From Cyanobacteria bacterium UBA1186 (GTDB lineage: Bacteria; Cyanobacteriota; Vampirovibrionia; Gastranaerophilales; Gastranaerophilaceae), in NCBI GenBank assembly GCA_002309875.1, contig DBYM01000026.1, forward strand, positions 11,801-20,656: DNA of 8,856 nucleotides, in the 5' to 3' direction. Made by a program: the position numbers and the translations under genes. Below, one piece after another: positions 6,143 to 8,856 of this stretch (within the stretch, counting starts at the first letter, position 1; every line of letters begins with the position of its first letter). The notes beneath the pieces were generated by a model that worked only from the letters and a program-made list of their open reading frames with translations, ran no database searches and had not been told where the DNA came from.

Positions 6143-6868
6143 TTAGCCGACTGTGGGATATTTAATGTAAACGGGATTATAAGTGAGTGTCGGAACTTTT
6201 ACGCAGAGACTTGAATAATTATCTTCAAAACTTTTCAAATCTTTTTTTGTCCAGGCTCTGTTTTCTATCGAATTTACTCCCGTGAGTTGAAGATGTTTCA
6301 GAACATCTTTTGGAGAAGGGAAACTCATAATATGTATTTCCGGGGGGTAAATTTCAAAATCAGGGAAAAACTCTTTTAATTCGCTTTCGGAATAATATTT
6401 TAAAGTTGTTCCCATAATATAAAAGATTTCTCTGAAATTTTCCTTGCCAAAGGTTGAGATAATTAATTCCCCATTTTTTGTCAGCATATTTTTCAGGGTT
6501 TTGACCGTTTTTTCAAAATCGCTTGTCCATTGAAGTGCAGCATTTGAAATTATTAATTCGGGGTTTGGTGAAATTTCTTTCAGGGTTTCGACATCACGTG
6601 AAATAAAGTTTATCTTTCCATCAATATTTTTTATGTAACTTTCACATTCCTCGACAATATCAATAGCGGTATAATTTTCAAATTCAAGATTTTTTATTGC
6701 TTCTTTTGTCAGTAATCCCGTTCCGCACCCGATTTCAAGAATATTTTTGTATTTCTTTTTGCTGCATAAGGAGATTAATTTTTCAGCCATAATTTTTTGT
6801 ATTTTGGCATTCTTATCGTAATCTTTTAAATGTTTTCCGAATCGTGAGTTAATTAAATCTTTATTCAC
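6143..6868 (-). CDS. bioC: Malonyl-ACP O-methyltransferase, biotin synthesis
   Basis: BioC methylates the free carboxyl of malonyl-ACP using S-adenosylmethionine, so that fatty acid synthase can elongate it to pimeloyl-ACP methyl ester, the precursor of biotin. The 241 residues form one class I methyltransferase domain. Motif I is ILEIGCGTG at 43-51, the acidic residue after strand 2 is Asp70, and the BioC hallmark SNAALQW is at 108-114. STFGKENF at 138-145 and SFPSPKDVLKHLQLTGVNS at 182-200 also match the family, and the N-terminus has the usual NSRFGKHLKDYD. The start is GTG at 6868; the GTGA shared with the stop of bioG gives a 4-bp overlap typical of coupled translation, with GGAG 9 bases upstream. 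The adjoining bioG separates it from generic methyltransferases. Confidence 0.92.
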   Translation of the reverse strand: MNKDLINSRFGKHLKDYDKNAKIQKIMAEKLISLCSKKKYKNILEIGCGTGLLTKEAIKNLEFENYTAIDIVEECESYIKNIDGKINFISRDVETLKEISPNPELIISNAALQWTSDFEKTVKTLKNMLTKNGELIISTFGKENFREIFYIMGTTLKYYSESELKEFFPDFEIYPPEIHIMSFPSPKDVLKHLQLTGVNSIENRAWTKKDLKSFEDNYSSLCVKVPTLTYNPVYIKYPTVG

Positions 6869-7503
6869 AGCAACTCACTCCATTTCTTAAAATTAAAGAA
6901 CGGACAATGCCCGCCTTTCAGATTTGGCAATGTTTCCCAAAAAGCACACTGATTCTTTGTCGGGATAACTTTATCGTTGTCGCTTATTAAGATTTTATCC
7001 GGTTTAAAATCCAAACCGGCAGAATATGTTCTGAGCGCAATGAGTTCTGATTTCAAATCTTCTGTGCTTCGGTCTGTTGCTGTTGAAGCGGGTTGAGAAT
7101 TATCAAACATATTCTTAACAAATTTCTCATAACTTTCTTCATTAAAATTACTTATTGTTAAATCATAAATTTTTAAGGGAATTCCGAATTTGTCATCAAT
7201 CGGTTTAAGTGTCCCGTTGATAGTCACGCTTTTCCCCCGCCCCTTGAGGGAGGGGGTTAGGGTGTGGGGTTTGTTACAAACTATGCTTGCAATCATCGCA
7301 CCCATGGACCAGGCAATAACATTGGTTTCAGCGTATTGCCTTTCGGGTCTGAAATCTGTCTCAAGATTTGTGTAATCATAAAACATAAGAACATCATAAT
7401 CCTCAGGGTTAAGATGTTTTACGACATTTTCATTCATTCCCCAACCGTTAAAAAATACGATTAATTTATCGTTATTTTTTTTGTTCAGCCATTTGTATTT
7501 CAT
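6865..7503 (-). CDS. bioG: Pimeloyl-ACP methyl ester carboxylesterase, biotin synthesis (DUF452 family)
   Basis: BioG hydrolyses the methyl ester of pimeloyl-ACP, ending chain elongation and releasing the substrate for the later biotin enzymes; it is a replacement for BioH. The 212 residues form an alpha/beta hydrolase. Visible are the N-terminal WLNKKNNDKLIVFFNGWGM at 5-23, the nucleophile Ser66 in AWSMG, a likely acid at Asp175 or Asp177, and His199 in GGHCPFF near the C-terminus. Residues 78-91 (PHTLTPSLKGRG region) are encoded by a G/C-rich palindromic repeat inserted in frame between ASIVCN and KSVTINGT. The flanking conserved parts are intact, so the protein is probably still functional. 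There is no evident Shine-Dalgarno sequence before the ATG at 7503. bioC follows with a 4-bp overlap. bioF, bioA, bioD and bioB are not in the window. Confidence 0.9.
   Translation of the reverse strand: MKYKWLNKKNNDKLIVFFNGWGMNENVVKHLNPEDYDVLMFYDYTNLETDFRPERQYAETNVIAWSMGAMIASIVCNKPHTLTPSLKGRGKSVTINGTLKPIDDKFGIPLKIYDLTISNFNEESYEKFVKNMFDNSQPASTATDRSTEDLKSELIALRTYSAGLDFKPDKILISDNDKVIPTKNQCAFWETLPNLKGGHCPFFNFKKWSELL
7231..7271 (-). repeat. G/C-rich palindromic repeat inserted in frame within bioG
   Basis: The plus strand shows a C-run at 7234-7243 (CCCCCGCCCC), a TTGA turn, a G-run at 7248-7256 (GGGAGGGGG), then TTAGGGTGTGGGG. The arms make an imperfect hairpin. Read with bioG, it adds about 14 codons (residues 78-91), keeping the frame. 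The translated peptide, HTLTPSLKGRG, has the look of peptides seen when widespread CCCTAACCC-type repeats land in genes. It is the most G/C-rich patch of the window. A related degenerate copy lies at about 3363-3407. Confidence 0.65.
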
Positions 7504-7596
7504 AACAATATATTATCATAAACACCCCCTTTGCTTTATTTGACTTTATTTTTGTGATACTATTACAGAGCGTATTATATTGATGGGAGAGAGAAG
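7504..7596. promoter_or_regulatory. Divergent promoter region between bioG and the ROK kinase gene
   Basis: This 93-bp gap separates two divergent genes, so both promoters should lie here. For the kinase, TTGACT at 7540-7545 and an extended-type TGTGATACT at 7553-7561 or TATTAC at 7561-7566 are candidates, but the spacers are not ideal (15 bp for the last). GGGAGAGAG at 7585-7593 is the kinase ribosome-binding site. For bioG, the minus strand has TATGATAATATATTG just before the ATG, which holds -10-like hexamers that would give a leader of about 0-5 bases. No BirA-type operator palindrome is visible. Confidence 0.4.
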
Positions 7597-8547
7597 ATGG
7601 GGCAGAGAATAGGTATTGATGTCGGCGGAACTAATGTAAAAATTGCATTGGTTAGCGACAGGGGTAAAATAATTTATTCAAATTCCATTCCGACTCGTGC
7701 GGAAATGGGTTACGAACATACGATTAACAGCATGAAAGATGCGGTAAGAGATTTGCTCAAAGAGACAAAACTTGAACCTAAACAGATTGAAGGTATGGGT
7801 TTTGGTTTTCCGGGACAGATTGACTGCCAGAAAGGTGTTGTAAGACTTGCTCCCAATATTCCCGGGTGGGTAAATGTTCCGATAGCCGAAATTATGGAAA
7901 AAGAATTCGGAATCCCGACAAGAGTTGATAATGACGTAAGAACGGCAGCCCTTGGTGAATTAAATTACGGTGCAGGTGTAGGCTGCCAAAATATGGTTTG
8001 TATTACTGTCGGAACAGGTATCGGCTCCGGAATTGTAATAAACGGAAAACTAGTCAGGGGTGCATCAAATGCAGCAGGCGAACTCGGCCATATCAAACTT
8101 ACGATGGACGGCGGTCCTCTTTGCGGGTGCGGAGACAGAGGCTGTTTAGAGGCTTATGCTTCAGGACCTTCAATAGTTGCACTTGCTGAAGAATACATAA
8201 AAGGCGGGAAATCAACCAAATACAGAGAACTTGCAAATCCTGAGATTACACCTTATATAGTTGCGGTTGCCGCAAAAGAAGGCGACCCTGTTGCAAGGCA
8301 GATTTTCAAAATAATGGGTGAATATATAGGAATGGGTTTGGTTAATGTGGTTAATCTTTTGAATCCCGAAAAGATTATAATAGGCGGCGGTGTTGCAGAT
8401 GCAGGAGACATTCTGTTTAACCCGATTAAGGGTACAATTCAAAGACGGGCGATGACGATACAAAAAGAAGCAGTAGAAATTGTCCCCGCACAATTAGGGA
8501 ACACTGCAGGCGTAATCGGCGCCAGCCTTTTGATTACACAGGGATAG
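7597..8547 (+). CDS. ROK-family glucokinase-like sugar kinase
   Basis: It is predicted to phosphorylate glucose or a related hexose with ATP in the cytoplasm. It has 316 residues, the normal ROK length. Motifs are the ATP-phosphate loop DVGGTNVK at 8-15, PNIPGW at 86-91 and DNDVRTAALGE at 111-121 with the catalytic base Asp113. Further on are VGTGIGSGIV at 138-147, GELGHIKL at 161-168 and the zinc site CGCGDRGCLE at 176-185 (His164 with Cys176, Cys178 and Cys183), then IIGGGV at 261-266. There is no N-terminal helix-turn-helix, so it is an enzyme and not a ROK repressor. Glucokinase is the likeliest activity, though ROK kinases also act on N-acetylmannosamine, fructose or allose. The ATG follows a strong ribosome-binding site. 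A bidirectional terminator lies just after the stop codon. Confidence 0.93.
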   Translation: MGQRIGIDVGGTNVKIALVSDRGKIIYSNSIPTRAEMGYEHTINSMKDAVRDLLKETKLEPKQIEGMGFGFPGQIDCQKGVVRLAPNIPGWVNVPIAEIMEKEFGIPTRVDNDVRTAALGELNYGAGVGCQNMVCITVGTGIGSGIVINGKLVRGASNAAGELGHIKLTMDGGPLCGCGDRGCLEAYASGPSIVALAEEYIKGGKSTKYRELANPEITPYIVAVAAKEGDPVARQIFKIMGEYIGMGLVNVVNLLNPEKIIIGGGVADAGDILFNPIKGTIQRRAMTIQKEAVEIVPAQLGNTAGVIGASLLITQG

Positions 8548-8564
8548 TGGTAAAGAGATAAAGA

Positions 8565-8591
8565 AGGGCGGTTTGCAAAGCAAACCGCCCT
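8565..8591. terminator. Perfect 12-bp stem bidirectional terminator
   Basis: AGGGCGGTTTGC at 8565-8576 and GCAAACCGCCCT at 8580-8591 are exact inverted copies around the loop AAA. The hairpin lies between the stop codons of the kinase gene (8547) and the transglycosylase gene (8602), which converge. On the minus strand, it is followed by TTCTTTATCTCTTT and on the plus strand by TCTGATTATATTTAT, so neither side has a pure T run but both are T-rich. Position and a G/C-rich stem make a shared intrinsic terminator likely. Confidence 0.8.
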
Positions 8592-8601
8592 CTGATTATA
8601 T

Positions 8602-8856
8602 TTATAAGATTTCCATTACCGGGTCAGACTGTTTGATTTCCGGGATTTCGGTTAAATCAGGTAAATCAAACGGCTTTTGTGCCTCGTTGAGTTCGGTTGT
8701 TTTTTCGGGAGCAACCGCCGGTATTTGGTTATACTTGGCTATTGCAGGGTCAGGATTTGCCTTTTGGGCTCTGTAATCCTGCATTATTATGTTTACAAAA
8801 CGCTTGGTTTCTCTGTAAGGTGGAATTTGTCCGCCAAATTTTTTAACATTCCCCGG
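8602..8856 (-). CDS. C-terminal end of a lytic transglycosylase (SLT domain), 5' part outside the window
   Basis: The frame is open from the window edge to the TAA at 8602-8604, giving the last 84 residues. It begins PGNVKKFGGQIPPYRETKRF and continues VNIIMQDYRAQ. This matches the end of the Slt/MltC-type catalytic domain, where NAGPG.VKK.GGIPPY.ET..YV is conserved, so the true gene continues past the edge; an internal ATG at 8784 is not the start. Family enzymes cleave the glycan chains of peptidoglycan in the periplasm, forming 1,6-anhydro ends. After the domain comes a tail of about 50 residues rich in Pro, Glu and Asp (PAVAPEKTTELNEAQKPFDL region), likely disordered. The catalytic Glu would lie outside the window. 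Confidence 0.8.
   Translation of the reverse strand, partial: PGNVKKFGGQIPPYRETKRFVNIIMQDYRAQKANPDPAIAKYNQIPAVAPEKTTELNEAQKPFDLPDLTEIPEIKQSDPVMEIL

Noticed and set aside
6343..6353. GGGGTAAATTT within bioC resembling the 14-bp repeat core
   Set aside because: It is a single copy within conserved-looking coding sequence, with no second unit 14 bp away; taken as coincidence.
8573..8776. Plus-strand 67-codon frame after the terminator
   Set aside because: It begins inside the terminator hairpin and runs antisense to the transglycosylase C-terminus, whose frame continues to the window edge with clear SLT homology.
8602..8784. A separate 60-residue small protein starting at the ATG at 8784
   Set aside because: The frame stays open to the window edge, and the upstream residues PGNVKKFGGQIPPYRET are the conserved end of an SLT domain, so this ATG is internal.

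Overview
This looks like an ordinary chromosomal stretch from an AT-rich, Gram-negative-type bacterium. It carries kdsA, so the cell makes Kdo for lipopolysaccharide. It also has class II aroA, a BioC/BioG biotin branch, a ROK sugar kinase, a cytoplasmic PAS histidine kinase and an oxygen-sensitive-type CoA-dehydratase activase relative. That mix fits an anaerobic, probably gut-dwelling, diderm fermenter. The histidine kinase H-box region, with a HDLKNP core followed by an AQ motif, and the general gene style recall the non-photosynthetic cyanobacterial relatives (Gastranaerophilales/Melainabacteria). That placement is an impression and not a demonstration.

Layout. Positions 1-2480 (+) hold the 3' end of an activase-like ATPase gene, then kdsA and aroA, closely packed and probably co-transcribed. 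aroA converges on a lone sugar-type ABC permease gene (2488-3342, -), with only 7 bp and a small hairpin between them. The permease gene diverges from a phosphohexomutase gene (3411-4892, +). Their 68-bp intergenic region holds overlapping opposed -10 boxes and a degenerate G/C-rich palindromic repeat. The mutase gene converges on a histidine kinase gene (stop at 4942, -), and four exact-period 14-bp tandem repeats fill the junction and include the mutase stop codon. Upstream of the kinase on the same strand are bioC and bioG, which overlap by 4 bp, so bioG-bioC-kinase reads as one minus-strand unit. bioG diverges from a ROK glucokinase-like gene (7597-8547, +). That gene ends at a perfect 12-bp-stem bidirectional terminator, facing the C-terminal end of a lytic transglycosylase gene (8602 to the window edge, -).

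How the genes relate. KdsA, AroA and the phosphohexomutase all feed anabolic pathways (Kdo, chorismate, sugar phosphates for glycans). The ROK kinase supplies hexose phosphate that the mutase can interconvert. BioC and BioG are the two dedicated enzymes of the methyl-ester-disguise route to pimeloyl-ACP. The kinase has no response regulator in view, and the permease has no partner permease, binding protein or ATPase in view.

I see no defence island, mobile element with a transposase, CRISPR array or clearly new multi-gene system. The most interesting items are small-scale: an in-frame palindromic repeat inserted in bioG, a related repeat that forms the 5' leader and ribosome-binding site of the mutase gene, a perfect 9-bp inverted repeat wrapped around the kinase start codon, the 14-bp tandem array, and -10 boxes placed so that the permease (and perhaps bioG) mRNA would be leaderless. 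All gaps between genes are under 100 bp, so there is no long unexplained stretch.
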